DNA of 46,095 nucleotides from Candidatus Zhuqueibacterota bacterium (GCA_029262005.1 JAJDAG010000111.1:1-46095); one strand, 5' to 3'. Positions 18,586 through 27,800 are shown, counted from the stretch's first letter. The notes: generated by a model from the letters alone, not told the origin. Numbers and translations: made by a program.

Positions 18586-18855
18586 AAAAAATGAAAAACT
18601 CCATATTTATATTTTTAGAGAAAATCCCCTAACCTCAGATTGGATAATAAACAATTGTATATTCTTGCTTATTCCACTAATTTCCATGTAACAAGACACG
18701 CTGAAGTCTGGTCAAAACAGGTTGAATATAGATATTCTGTCATATGGAGTCAAGCAATTTCAGGGAGGACATTGAGTGGGGGCACAATGTAAAACAAGGC
18801 GAGAAAACCCTCCTCGTTTCGTACTATTTTACAACAAAACAGAACATTCTCAGAG

Positions 18856-19491
18856 CTATGCCTGACTGACAACGTCCACAATATCGAGGTCCAGGACTTG
18901 TAACTCCGAAAGGGCACGTGACTTGGTTTCAATTCCCATTTCATTATCAGAAACGAGTACCAATGTTGCGGGTTGAAGAAATTTAGCCAGGGCGAAAGTA
19001 TCGATGTAGGCGTGATATGGGGGGGTGTTCAGCAAAACGAGATCATAGTGATTTGCGGCGGTGGCAATGAGTTGCGGCAACCTCAAGGAGGTTAACAAAG
19101 TCACTGGCTCAACAAAACATTCGCCAGAGCAAACCAGGTGCACGTTGGCCAGATTTGTCTTTTTTACAATTTCACGAACGGTATGCGTGCCTAAGAGGAA
19201 CTCAGCTAATCCGGCACCGCGCGACAACTTATAAGCCCTGCTGAGAATAGGTGTTCTGAGGTTGCAGTCAACAATAAGGACGCGTTGCAACCCTTTTTTG
19301 GAAATCTCCCAGGCCAGCTCCAATATTAACTCTGCACTGGCATTGAAGCTATCAGAAGAATTTACAAGAACCGGCTTACCAATCGGTTGTAACAATCTCT
19401 GATTCAGCTCTCCCAGAACTGAACTGCGGTTCCGTTGGCACAAAGTGACATTTACACTAGAACTCTGGTCACCTGCCGGTTGATTTACCAT
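18856..19491 (-). CDS. BY-kinase/CpsD-like ATPase homologue lacking Walker A
   Basis: It has 211 residues with the fold order of the cytoplasmic tyrosine-kinase half of Wzc/CpsD. The core shows KPVLVNSSDSFNASAEL (41-55) where a GxxxxGKS/T P-loop is expected, then the Walker A' element RVLIVDCNLRTPILSRAY (70-87), and a Walker B equivalent DLVLLNTPP (150-158) with Asn where kinases have Asp. The usual C-terminal Tyr cluster is missing; the protein ends VDVVSQA. ATP hydrolysis and kinase activity are therefore unlikely. It may act as a structural or regulatory partner of the Wza-like protein encoded 57 bases upstream and the GT2 synthase downstream. Confidence 0.75.
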   Translation of the reverse strand: MVNQPAGDQSSSVNVTLCQRNRSSVLGELNQRLLQPIGKPVLVNSSDSFNASAELILELAWEISKKGLQRVLIVDCNLRTPILSRAYKLSRGAGLAEFLLGTHTVREIVKKTNLANVHLVCSGECFVEPVTLLTSLRLPQLIATAANHYDLVLLNTPPYHAYIDTFALAKFLQPATLVLVSDNEMGIETKSRALSELQVLDLDIVDVVSQA

Positions 19492-19548
19492 AAGAACTCA
19501 CCCAATTCGTTAAAGATCGTGAACACCCGTTTCAATCCATACAACCAT

Positions 19549-20175
19549 TTATATTTCAACACCCGGGTCTCCCAAAGCAAGATCCGCCTTGACAACAAAG
19601 ACAACATCATCCGGCGCCAGTTTAAAATCTGTGATTAATCTGGCCGCACTGCCACCTTTACTCAGGTCAATCTTAAAGGTGCGGGCCCTGCCTTGCGGGC
19701 GTCCTCTGAACACCACTATCTTGAAGGTCAAAGGCGCACCCGTTAATCCGCCGGCAAGCAACAGCCCCTGGGCAATCGACATATTTTCCCTGAAGTGAAA
19801 AACACCGGGTGACTTGACTTCACCGCCAAAATAGACCGTTCGATTTTCCGGATTTTCAACCGTGATCTCAATTTCGGGAACGGCCAGCAATTTGCTGTAG
19901 CCATTCATCAGTTTACTCTTGAGCTGCTCCGCGGTCATTCCCGAAACATGAACATTGCCAAAATCTGAAAACGAAACATCGCCGCTTGCATCAACATTCA
20001 TGCAAGTGGTCAAATTCGGGTAGTGAATAAAACGAACATGCAGTGTATCGCCCGGCTTAATTTTGTAACCTGATTCTGCTTTTTGGACGCTGCGCAGGTG
20101 CAGCACCGGCAAACAACCAGGCAAGCCAATAGCTGAAACCGCTAAAAATAAGATGACTGATAGTTTTCCAAGCAT
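19549..20175 (-). CDS. Wza-like polysaccharide export lipoprotein
   Basis: From the ATG at 20175 the protein is 208 residues and begins with a lipoprotein signal (MLGKLSVILFLAVSAIGLPGC). The poly_export domain follows (YKIKPGDTLHVRFIHYPNL, then VDASGDVSFSDFGNVHVSGMTAEQL) and one SLBB-type domain (TVYFGGEVKSPGVFHFRENMSIAQGLLLAGG). The frame is open to 20274, but the upstream extension is Cys-rich and unlike the family. It is shorter than full Wza (about 380), with fewer SLBB repeats, as in many non-enterobacterial export proteins. It starts the run that leads to the BY-kinase-like protein and the GT2 synthase. Confidence 0.85.
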   Translation of the reverse strand: MLGKLSVILFLAVSAIGLPGCLPVLHLRSVQKAESGYKIKPGDTLHVRFIHYPNLTTCMNVDASGDVSFSDFGNVHVSGMTAEQLKSKLMNGYSKLLAVPEIEITVENPENRTVYFGGEVKSPGVFHFRENMSIAQGLLLAGGLTGAPLTFKIVVFRGRPQGRARTFKIDLSKGGSAARLITDFKLAPDDVVFVVKADLALGDPGVEI

Positions 20176-20572
20176 GAACAGCGCACCAAAACAGTGAAAT
20201 ACACACTCGTTTAAGCAACGCGCGTGCCAGCCGTAATTAGCGTGACATTTACACAGCAACTCCAATGTTAACAATTAATAACATCTATCAAATTCAGTTT
20301 GGCGATCTGTCTGAAGGCGTGGTGAAACGAGAATGTGTCTCAGTGTCAGGCAAAACAATGCTGTAGGATGTGGGAAACGTAACTACTTAGTGTTTGACTG
20401 AAAACTCAAATAGTTCTGTCATTCCGGCTTTATTTTATGAGGGTTGTAAATTCTGTATTCTCAATACTCTCCGTATGTCGCTGGCAAAATTCATGAACAA
20501 AGCAGGGTAGAAATTATATGAAAATTTAGAGAATCGTGTGCTTGTAAGAGACATTTACCAAAGCACTTCTAT
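20176..20572. other. Intergenic region with nothing recognised
   Basis: About 400 bases between the start of the Wza-like gene and the end of dinB. I see no open frame with a ribosome site, no tRNA and no clear stem-loop terminator. It must hold the promoter of the polysaccharide run, but no convincing -35/-10 pair was picked out. Confidence 0.5.
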
Positions 20573-21763
20573 TCAACCCTTGTTTTTCCCCTTAGCGGAG
20601 TCAAGCAGCGAAGCGCGTTTGACAGTTTGTTCGCCAAACTTATCCTGAAGGGAATCCAGCAGCTTTGTCAGCTTTCGGTTCATCGAACTATCTTGTTCGA
20701 ACAAGCCGAGTTGTTCACCAGAAACAGAATTGAGCTGTGAAATGCCAACGCCTAAGAGACGCACTTTTTTTCCGCTCCCCCGCATGCGGCGATAGAGCGA
20801 GACCGCCACACCTTTTACAATCTGGCTGGAATCGATAAAATCCGAAAAAGTACGGCTGCGCGTAAATGTGGAAAAATCATCAAAACGTATTTTGAGTGTG
20901 ATCGTGCGCCCTTTCAGGTTATCCTTTCGCATCAGGCGACACAATGATTCTGCAAGTTTTGCCAATGTTAATTCAATACGCACTTGATCATCCGTGTCCT
21001 CGTCAAATGTTCGTTCCTGGCTAATGGACTTTTGCACCCAGCTTGTCACAACATCACGGCTATCAAGACCGCGCGAAAGACGCCAGAGGGCATTGCCCCA
21101 TTTACCAAAACGCCGGCTCAATTCCGTTTCAGTGCGCCGGGCAAGTTCTCCAATTGTATCGATTCCCATTGCCCGCAGCACTTGCTCTGTTTTTTTGCCA
21201 ACACCCCATAGCCGCGAAATATCAAGTGGTGCCAGAAAAGTCTCTTCTTCTCCTGGTTGAACCATAACAAAGCCGTCTGGTTTGTCTAAATCAGAGGCAA
21301 TTTTGGCGAGAAATTTATTCGATGCAATACCGATTGAAGCCGTAAGCTCCAATTCATTGACAATACGTTTCTTTAATTGGCGGCCCAAAGACGCGGCATC
21401 TGCAAAAAGTCCCAGGCTATGGGTAATGTCGAGAAAAGCTTCATCAATGCTGATTTTCTCAATCGCCGGTGTGAAATTTTTCAATATCTCAATCATGGCG
21501 CGAGAGACTTCAGCATAGCGGCTGTGTCGGCCAGGCACAAAAATACCGTGCGGGCAACGACGATATGCCTGAGAAATGGGCATGGCCGAATGGATGCCAA
21601 ATTCACGCGCTTCGTAACTGCACGTCGAAACCACACCGCGGCCATGCCCCCCTTTTGGATTGGCACCAACAATCAGTGGTTTGCCGCGATATTTCGGGTT
21701 ATCCAGTTGCTCAACAGCAGCAAAAAACGCGTCCATATCAAGATGAAGAATAGTCCGGCTCAT
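20573..21763 (-). CDS. dinB: DNA polymerase IV (Y family)
   Basis: Error-prone translesion polymerase of 396 residues. Catalytic motifs are present: ILHLDMDAFFAAVEQ, VVSTCSYEAREFGIHSAMP, and SIDEAFLDITHS with the S-x-D-E acidic pair. The helix-hairpin-helix (ISRLWGVGKKTEQVLRAMGIDTIGELA) and the little-finger domain follow. Near the C-terminus QLGLFEQ is a good beta-clamp binding motif (QLxLF). It is a single gene with spacers on both sides. No LexA-type box was recognised upstream. Confidence 0.97.
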   Translation of the reverse strand: MSRTILHLDMDAFFAAVEQLDNPKYRGKPLIVGANPKGGHGRGVVSTCSYEAREFGIHSAMPISQAYRRCPHGIFVPGRHSRYAEVSRAMIEILKNFTPAIEKISIDEAFLDITHSLGLFADAASLGRQLKKRIVNELELTASIGIASNKFLAKIASDLDKPDGFVMVQPGEEETFLAPLDISRLWGVGKKTEQVLRAMGIDTIGELARRTETELSRRFGKWGNALWRLSRGLDSRDVVTSWVQKSISQERTFDEDTDDQVRIELTLAKLAESLCRLMRKDNLKGRTITLKIRFDDFSTFTRSRTFSDFIDSSQIVKGVAVSLYRRMRGSGKKVRLLGVGISQLNSVSGEQLGLFEQDSSMNRKLTKLLDSLQDKFGEQTVKRASLLDSAKGKNKG

Positions 21764-22012
21764 AAAATGAAATTAGGACTCACTTCATAAAAATGCAAGC
21801 AGTTAAGCAAAATCCTTGAATTTTATCAGGAAATGCCCTATTCTTTTTATGCAGTGCTCATCTACTAACTAAACCATGACTGTCAATGCCGAAATTTTCA
21901 GCAAAACAATCGTCCCGATTGGGCAGGCTTGAGGCTGCCATCGCAAGACATCTCTTTCAATGACAGTTTTTTTGAGCAGATACTCATTCTGTGAATTGAA
22001 GCGAGCAAGAAC

Positions 22013-22405
22013 ATGAAAGGTAATGGCAAGCTAAAAAGAATACGGCAAAATGAATTGAGCGAAATTGCAGTGCTCACTGTCGGTGGCTACATTGAGTTTA
22101 GCACTTCCGATGAACTTGACGAAATCCTGAGCCGTCTTATTAATGCGGGAACATTCAAGATAATCATTGATCTGGCAAATGTCGACTATATCAGTAGTCG
22201 CGGCTGGAGCATTTTTCTGAGCAAGATTAAGGAAATCCGTGAAAATAAAGGCGATTTAAAGCTGATAGGGCTAACGGAGGACGTTTACGAAGTATATAAA
22301 GTGCTTGAGTTTTTCTGGTTCATGAAGGTGTATAATTCAATAGACGAGGCGGTTGAAGATTTCGATCACGAAGTGCCCCCTATGCCGGAAAGCGGCCAGA
22401 CTTAA
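22013..22405 (+). CDS. STAS-domain protein (anti-sigma factor antagonist type)
   Basis: It has 130 residues that form one STAS domain, with VGGYIEFSTSDELDEIL, FKIIIDLANVDYISSRGWSIFLSKI and LKLIGLTEDVYEVYKVLEF. DYISSRGW matches the phosphorylatable DxSS loop of SpoIIAA/RsbV. It could therefore be switched by a serine kinase of the RsbW type, but no such kinase or PP2C phosphatase gene is adjacent. It ends in overlapping stop codons with the convergent DUF5658-like gene. Confidence 0.88.
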   Translation: MKGNGKLKRIRQNELSEIAVLTVGGYIEFSTSDELDEILSRLINAGTFKIIIDLANVDYISSRGWSIFLSKIKEIRENKGDLKLIGLTEDVYEVYKVLEFFWFMKVYNSIDEAVEDFDHEVPPMPESGQT

Positions 22406-22785
22406 AAAATGTGCAGCAAGGCTAATTCATAAATAATCAATCCAATATATGCGACCATAACAAATCCCATCATGGATTTCACGCTCACTCTCCCACCGAT
22501 AATCGTATGATTTTTCAGTATCATCGCTGTTAAAACACTGCCGCAAGTCAATGCGTATTTTACCAGCAAGAATGGCAACGCACCCATTTCCAGAAAAAAA
22601 TCCATCACAGGATTAAATTCTCGTGCAGTTCCTAAACTTATGAGCTTAAGCGTAAGCGTTGCATCTGCAAGGGAAAGGATCAGGACGGAAACAAGAACAA
22701 AGACGGAACGAACGCTGTACCTGTCCACAAAGTGGCCCATTTCACGATCTTCACGCCGCCGGGATTCTTTCCTGGCCCCGCTCAA
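22402..22785 (-). CDS. Small membrane protein, DUF5658-like
   Basis: It has up to 127 residues from a TTG at 22785 (an ATG at 22740 would give 112). A basic/acidic N-terminus (RKESRRREDRE) is followed by three to four membrane helices. The first contains LADATLTLKLISLGTAREFNPVMD, the pattern of DUF5658 proteins (Asp-x-x-x-T in the helix, then E-x-NPxM). Function is unknown. It lies 87 bases after the LeuA-like gene on the same strand. Confidence 0.7.
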   Translation of the reverse strand: MSGARKESRRREDREMGHFVDRYSVRSVFVLVSVLILSLADATLTLKLISLGTAREFNPVMDFFLEMGALPFLLVKYALTCGSVLTAMILKNHTIIGGRVSVKSMMGFVMVAYIGLIIYELALLHIF

Positions 22786-22871
22786 ACTGGAGAAGGTGAA
22801 AGGAAAGGTAGGTTTCGCACGTCTGTCCGGGTTCTTTCGACGTTCCTGATGTGGAAGATTAGGTGTTTCGC

Positions 22872-24104
22872 CTATGGATTTACCCCAATGATTGCGTAAA
22901 TTTCGTCATTTGTCAACAATCTGTTGGAGGCCTTTGCCTCTTGAAATATAGCATCGACCCACTCATCCTTCGGCTTTAGGTTGCGCTTCTTAAGCCAGTA
23001 AATTACATTTGAAACCCCACTCATCGGCCCCACTTCGATGACCTGTTCGCCACCAAACCAGTTTGCGGGAACGCCGGAATAGACATTATCCACCAACCAG
23101 GAATCGTTCTTTTTTTCTGCCTTGATTATGGCAGCCGCATGCACCCCGGTGCCTGTGCGAAAGGCGTCCTCACCAATAATCGGGTAGTTGTGAGGAATCG
23201 GCACACCAAGAGCCTCGGAAGCCTTCCGGCAATATGCCTTCAAAGCAGTCAGGTCCTGCTCAAGCCAACCATATAATTTACAATTCGCCAGAATCAAATC
23301 CATCGCAGTATTGCCGACACGTTCGCCAATGCCCAAAGCACAACCATGCACACGAGTGGCGCCGGCCCGAATCGCTGAAAATGTGTTGGGCAGAGCAAAT
23401 CCGCGATCGCGATGGCCATGCCAGTCTATGCCAATATCTTCACCGGTTTCGGCCACAACTTCGGCAATAAAAGAGACCAATTTATAAACGCCATCAGGCG
23501 TTGCATGACCGCAAGTATCGCAAATACAGATTCGTTTCGCGCCACAGTGGATGGCGGTTGTGTAGAGTTTTCGTAGATCTTCGGGGTTGGAACGAACGGT
23601 GTCTTCGGTGACAAACATGACGGGAAGCCCACCCTCTACAGCAAAACGAACAGCTTGCTCTGTATTTTTTAACAGGAAATCAAGATCCCAGTTCTCGGCA
23701 TATTGTCGAATTGGACTAGAACCGATAAATGCGCATGCTTCTATGGGCAGCCCGACTTTTTGCGAAATTTCAATAATCGGGATAATGTCGGTTTCGATTG
23801 TTCTGCAAGCACAATTTGCCTGAATATTCAGCTTGCTATCGACAATTTCCCGGGCAAGTCGGGTTACATGTTCAACCGCCCTTGGGCCGGCACCGGGCAA
23901 TCCCAAAGCCGCAGTATGAATGCCCAGTGCATTCATAAGATGCAACATTTCAATTTTGTCTTCAATCACAGGATCGACCACTGATGGCCCTTGCAGACCA
24001 TCGCGCAGCGTCTCGTCATCAAACTCAATAACCCGGGGAACGAAATTCTCGCTGTTATGGGTGTTCCAATCGTAAATCAGGCGGTCTTTGTTGTGGGCTT
24101 GCAT
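22872..24104 (-). CDS. LeuA/NifV/HMG-CoA-lyase superfamily enzyme (DRE-TIM metallolyase)
   Basis: It has 410 residues. The N-terminal TIM barrel carries the DETLRDGLQGP motif (with Leu where 2-isopropylmalate synthases usually have Glu in DGEQ), ICDTCGHATPDGVY, the metal-ligand pair in DWHGHRDRGFALPN, and GIGERVGNTAMD. A short subdomain with FRTGTGVHAAAIIKA follows. It lacks the C-terminal leucine-sensing domain of full LeuA (about 510 residues), so homocitrate, citramalate, Re-citrate or a related Claisen condensation is as likely as 2-isopropylmalate synthesis. AGGAAG precedes the ATG by 6 bases. It is next to crotonase, 3-hydroxybutyryl-CoA dehydrogenase and thiolase, with LeuD further up. 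Confidence 0.85.
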   Translation of the reverse strand: MQAHNKDRLIYDWNTHNSENFVPRVIEFDDETLRDGLQGPSVVDPVIEDKIEMLHLMNALGIHTAALGLPGAGPRAVEHVTRLAREIVDSKLNIQANCACRTIETDIIPIIEISQKVGLPIEACAFIGSSPIRQYAENWDLDFLLKNTEQAVRFAVEGGLPVMFVTEDTVRSNPEDLRKLYTTAIHCGAKRICICDTCGHATPDGVYKLVSFIAEVVAETGEDIGIDWHGHRDRGFALPNTFSAIRAGATRVHGCALGIGERVGNTAMDLILANCKLYGWLEQDLTALKAYCRKASEALGVPIPHNYPIIGEDAFRTGTGVHAAAIIKAEKKNDSWLVDNVYSGVPANWFGGEQVIEVGPMSGVSNVIYWLKKRNLKPKDEWVDAIFQEAKASNRLLTNDEIYAIIGVNP

Positions 24105-24197
24105 GAAGTCTTCCTATTTTATTAGCCAAAGCATATCTTCATGCTAATTGAAGTCGAAGCATGAAGTAGAAATGATAATTTTCGCTACTGACTGCTG

Positions 24198-24980
24198 CTA
24201 CTTGCCTTTAAAATCCGGCTTCCGTTTCTCAATGAAAGCCCGGGTACCTTCTTTCATATCCTCAGTAGTAAAACACAAGCCAAAAAGATTCGACTCGAGT
24301 TGAATGCCTTCTTCCAAAGTCAGCTCAAGACCGTGATTAACCGCTTCAATGCAGAATTTTACAGCAACCGGGCCTTTGCTGTAAATGGCGCTAAGAATTT
24401 CCTCCGCAGTGGCGATGAGCGCTTCCGGGGCCGACAGCCGATTAACCAGACCAATTCGATGGGCCTCCTCAGCATCGATCATGTTGCCGGTGAGCACAAG
24501 TTCAAGCGCACGACCTTTACCCACCAGGCGTGGCAATCTCTGCGTGCCGCCATTGCCCGGCATGATTCCTAAACTAACCTCAGGTTGGCCAAATCGTGCG
24601 TTTTTCGAGGCAACCCGCATGTGACAGGCCATTGCCAATTCACAACCACCACCGAGACAAAAGCCATTGACAGCGGCAATAATGGGTTTAGGGAACTGTT
24701 CGATATAGCCCAAAATTTTCTGACTGGCCAGAGAAAATTCTTTGGCGCTGACCGGGTCTTGCCCGGCAAGTTCTTTTATATCCGCACCCGCCACAAACGA
24801 TTTCTCACCTGCCCCTGTAATTATCACGCCGCCAACACCTGCGTCATCCCGGATTTCGGCCAACGCCTCTTGCAGCTCGTTCATTGTTTTCACATTTAAG
24901 GCATTGAGCGCTTTCGGCCGGTTAATGGTGATATGGGCCGTTTTGCCGATTTTCTCTAACAAAATTAATTCGTATGCCAT
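24198..24980 (-). CDS. crt: Enoyl-CoA hydratase (crotonase type)
   Basis: Single-domain hydratase of 260 residues that adds water to crotonyl-type CoA esters. The oxyanion-hole element SFVAGADIKEL, AAVNGFCLGGGCELAMACH and FGQPEVSLGIMPGNGGTQRLPRLVG supply both catalytic Glu. It lies 63 bases after the hydroxybutyryl-CoA dehydrogenase gene. Its pairing with that enzyme and thiolase suggests acetoacetyl-CoA/crotonyl-CoA conversion, running toward synthesis or degradation. Confidence 0.94.
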   Translation of the reverse strand: MAYELILLEKIGKTAHITINRPKALNALNVKTMNELQEALAEIRDDAGVGGVIITGAGEKSFVAGADIKELAGQDPVSAKEFSLASQKILGYIEQFPKPIIAAVNGFCLGGGCELAMACHMRVASKNARFGQPEVSLGIMPGNGGTQRLPRLVGKGRALELVLTGNMIDAEEAHRIGLVNRLSAPEALIATAEEILSAIYSKGPVAVKFCIEAVNHGLELTLEEGIQLESNLFGLCFTTEDMKEGTRAFIEKRKPDFKGK

Positions 24981-25043
24981 GAGTTTGTGTCCTTGTTCTC
25001 TCGTTTAAGTAATAATTGAATCAGCTCACCTGTATTATTCCGC

Positions 25044-25928
25044 CTAAAGTCCAAGATCATTTGCAACCGGCGCTTCACCCGCATAGTCATAAAAACCTTT
25101 GCCTGATTTGCGGCCATAAAAACCAGCCTGCACCATTTTCTTGAGCAAAGGCGGCGGAGCGTATTGCGACTCACGATATTCATCGAACATGATGTCGGCA
25201 ATATAATAAGTGGTGTCCAGTCCAACAAAATCGAGCAAAGTCAGCGGCCCCATGGGGTGACCGCAGCCCAGCGTCATGCCTTTATCGATGTCCTCAATAG
25301 AGGCCACGCCGGATTCCACGGCACGAATAGCTGCAAGCAAATACGGCACAAGCAGCAAGTTGACCACAAAGCCGGAATTGTCTTTGCAGGCAATTGGCGT
25401 CTTGCCGATAAATTTCGCCCAATTGAATGCTGTATCAAATGTCTGTTGGCTGGTTTGAATGGTGCGCACAACCTCCACAAGTTTCATGATGGGCACGGGA
25501 TTGAAAAAATGCAACCCGACAAATTTGTCAGGCCGATTTGTCGCGGCGGCCATTTCCGTGATGGTAAGCGAGGATGTGTTGCTGGCGAAAATGGTTTCCG
25601 GACCACAGAGTTTGTCAAGTGCGCCAAATATGTTTTTCTTGATTTCGATGTTTTCCGTGACCGCCTCAATGATCAACTGGCAATCTTTAAGATCGTCAAG
25701 TTGAACTGAACCATGCAAGTTGGCCAGGGTTGTCTCCTTGTTCTCTGCAGAAACTTTGCCCTTTTCCACAGACTTTGCCAAGAAACCACTGATTTTGGCC
25801 AAGCCTTTATCAAGAAACTCCTGCGAAACTTCATGTAGAACAGTTTTACAACCGGCGGCAGCCGCAACCTGGGCAATGCCGGCCCCCATCAGGCCAGCGC
25901 CAATGACACCTATTCTTTTTATTTCCAT
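25044..25928 (-). CDS. hbd: 3-hydroxybutyryl-CoA dehydrogenase
   Basis: NAD(P)-dependent dehydrogenase of 294 residues, typical for the single-domain enzyme. It has [21 protein letters not shown] (dinucleotide site), [40 protein letters not shown] with the catalytic His and Asn region, and [20 protein letters not shown]. It lies 39 bases after the thiolase gene. Confidence 0.96.
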   Translation of the reverse strand: MEIKRIGVIGAGLMGAGIAQVAAAAGCKTVLHEVSQEFLDKGLAKISGFLAKSVEKGKVSAENKETTLANLHGSVQLDDLKDCQLIIEAVTENIEIKKNIFGALDKLCGPETIFASNTSSLTITEMAAATNRPDKFVGLHFFNPVPIMKLVEVVRTIQTSQQTFDTAFNWAKFIGKTPIACKDNSGFVVNLLLVPYLLAAIRAVESGVASIEDIDKGMTLGCGHPMGPLTLLDFVGLDTTYYIADIMFDEYRESQYAPPPLLKKMVQAGFYGRKSGKGFYDYAGEAPVANDLGL

Positions 25929-25967
25929 TCTTTTTTTCTTCTGAAGTTAAGATGAACGCCCAACCAA

Positions 25968-27152
25968 TTAAATCGCTTCAACAATGACGGACATGCCCTG
26001 ACCACCACCGATGCAGGCCGATGCCAAACCATATTTGCCACCACGTCTGCGCAACTCATGTAAAATTGTCGCCGTAAGCCTGGCGCCTGTGGCTGCCAGC
26101 GGATGCCCGATAGCGATGGCACCACCATTCACATTTGTCTTGTCGCGATCAAGACCAAGCGCTTTTTCAACGGCCAGATATTGTGGTGAAAAAGCCTCAT
26201 TCACTTCCACTAAATCCATGTCTGCCAGGGATAGCCCGGCGCGCTTAAGCGCCTGGTGGCTGGCATCGACCGGACCAATACCCATAATTGAAGGCTCGAC
26301 ACCGGCGTTACCCCAGGCAACGAGACGGCCAAGCGGCTTCAAGCCTTTTTCTTCGGCCTTGGCCATTGAGCTGAGAACAAGGGCTGAGCCACCATCAACA
26401 ATACCGCTGGCATTTCCGGCGCTCACCGTGCCATCCCCTTTAAAGTAGGCTTTCAGCTTAGATAGCGCCTCAACAGTTGTCTCAGGCCGCATGTGCTCGT
26501 CGCGTTCAAAAATGGTTGTGCCTTTTCTCGATTTAATTTCAACCGGCACAATTTCGCCGGCCAAACGCCCTGAATCCCAGGCAGCTTTCGCACGTATCTG
26601 GCTGGTGTGAGCGTAAATGTCTGTCTCTTCCCGCGTGATACTATATTTGTCGGCGAGATTTTCGGCGGTCATGGCCATGGCACAATCACAGTAAGGATCA
26701 AGCAACGCCTCCCAAAGATAATCTTCAAGCTTGCCGGTATTAAGGCGCAATCCCCAGCGAGCGCCGCGAATAACATGCGGGGCCTGGCTCATGCTTTCAG
26801 TACCGCCAACCAGTGCGGCATCTGCCTCAGCCAATTTGATCATGCGCGCGCCTTGCACAATGGCTTCAAAACCGGAACCGCACAATCGGTTGACGGTTAG
26901 GGCCGGCACAGAAATGGGTACGCTACTTTTTAAACCGATATGCCGTGCCATATAAATGGCGTCAGCAGAAGTTTGCAGGACATTGCCAAAAACAACATGG
27001 CCGATTTCATCCGGAGCAAGACCGGATTTCTCCAAAGCCCCTTTTGCGGCAATGGTGCCGAGGTCAATGGCGCTAAAATCACGCAAAGCACCGCCAAATG
27101 TACCAAAAGCAGTACGCACACCCGAAAGAAAAACAACATCTTGAGCACTCAT
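25968..27152 (-). CDS. thlA: Acetyl-CoA C-acetyltransferase (thiolase)
   Basis: It has 394 residues. The thiolase catalytic set is complete: nucleophilic Cys in TVNRLCGSGFEAI, EVNEAFSPQYLAVE, GGAIAIGHPLAATGAR with the His, and CIGGGQGMSVIVEAI with the second Cys. AGGAG lies ahead of the ATG. It starts the thiolase-dehydrogenase-crotonase-LeuA-like run and is separated from leuD by a terminator, so it should have its own promoter in 27153-27217. Both biosynthetic and degradative use are possible. Confidence 0.96.
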   Translation of the reverse strand: MSAQDVVFLSGVRTAFGTFGGALRDFSAIDLGTIAAKGALEKSGLAPDEIGHVVFGNVLQTSADAIYMARHIGLKSSVPISVPALTVNRLCGSGFEAIVQGARMIKLAEADAALVGGTESMSQAPHVIRGARWGLRLNTGKLEDYLWEALLDPYCDCAMAMTAENLADKYSITREETDIYAHTSQIRAKAAWDSGRLAGEIVPVEIKSRKGTTIFERDEHMRPETTVEALSKLKAYFKGDGTVSAGNASGIVDGGSALVLSSMAKAEEKGLKPLGRLVAWGNAGVEPSIMGIGPVDASHQALKRAGLSLADMDLVEVNEAFSPQYLAVEKALGLDRDKTNVNGGAIAIGHPLAATGARLTATILHELRRRGGKYGLASACIGGGQGMSVIVEAI

Positions 27153-27217
27153 ATTGGTAAGACTCCTTTCTGATTATAATTTTTTGTTAAAATCCGGCGC
27201 TTAAAACACCATTGGGG

Positions 27218-27262
27218 TCAAAAAAAATCCCAAACCCTGATCAAGTTTGGGGCTTGGGATTT
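27218..27262 (-). terminator. Rho-independent terminator of leuD
   Basis: Read leftward, AAATCCCAAGCCCC pairs with GGGTTTGGGATTT (one mismatch) and is followed by a run of eight T. It lies about 38 bases after the leuD stop and separates leuD from the thiolase operon. Confidence 0.9.
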
Positions 27263-27299
27263 GGCTTTCTTCCTGTTTTCCATCACTAATTTTATTTAA

Positions 27300-27800
27300 T
27301 CAATTTGATTGGGCCAATCGATTCTTCACATAATTAACCATGCCACCCTGATTGATTATTTCCTGCATGGTCTCAGGAAACGGCGCTGCCGTAAAAGTTG
27401 TATCTTTTGTTTTGTTGTAAATAATGCCTTTGCTCAACTCAATTTCAAGCTCATCACCTGCATCGATGCCGTCAACCGCTTCGGGACATTCCAGAATAGG
27501 CAAACCGATATTGATGGCGTTGCGGTAAAAAATTCGCGCGAAATATTTCGCCACGACACAGCCGACTTTGGCGCCCTTGATGGCAATTGGGGCGTTTTCA
27601 CGCGAACTGCCACAACCAAAATTTATTCCAGCAACCAGAATATCATTGGGCTTAACTTTGTTTACAAATTCCTTGTCCAGGTCTTCCAGACAATGCGCCG
27701 CCAAATCTTCTTCGTGAATACTCACGCAATGTCGTGCCGGTATGATAACGTCGGTATCAACGTTGTCCCCATATTTATGTGCGTTGCCGTTAATTTTCAT
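27300..27800 (-). CDS. leuD: 3-isopropylmalate dehydratase small subunit (LeuD family)
   Basis: Aconitase-family swivel subunit of 166 residues, beginning MKINGNAHKYGDNVDTDVIIPARH, with ILVAGINFGCGSSRENAPIAIKGA (the GCGSSRE signature) and ARIFYRNAINIGLPILE. The length and short N-terminus resemble the archaeal/thermophile-type LeuD and related homoaconitase small subunits. No large subunit (LeuC) is next to it: upstream is a divergent arginase and downstream a terminator. It must work with a LeuC encoded elsewhere, which leaves its substrate open. Confidence 0.95.
   Translation of the reverse strand: MKINGNAHKYGDNVDTDVIIPARHCVSIHEEDLAAHCLEDLDKEFVNKVKPNDILVAGINFGCGSSRENAPIAIKGAKVGCVVAKYFARIFYRNAINIGLPILECPEAVDGIDAGDELEIELSKGIIYNKTKDTTFTAAPFPETMQEIINQGGMVNYVKNRLAQSN

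Noticed and set aside
21902-21960. GC-rich hairpin-like stretch ahead of the STAS gene, considered as a riboswitch
   Set aside because: Only a 5-base stem (GGCAG/CTGCC) could be drawn and none of the conserved motifs of a known riboswitch class are visible.
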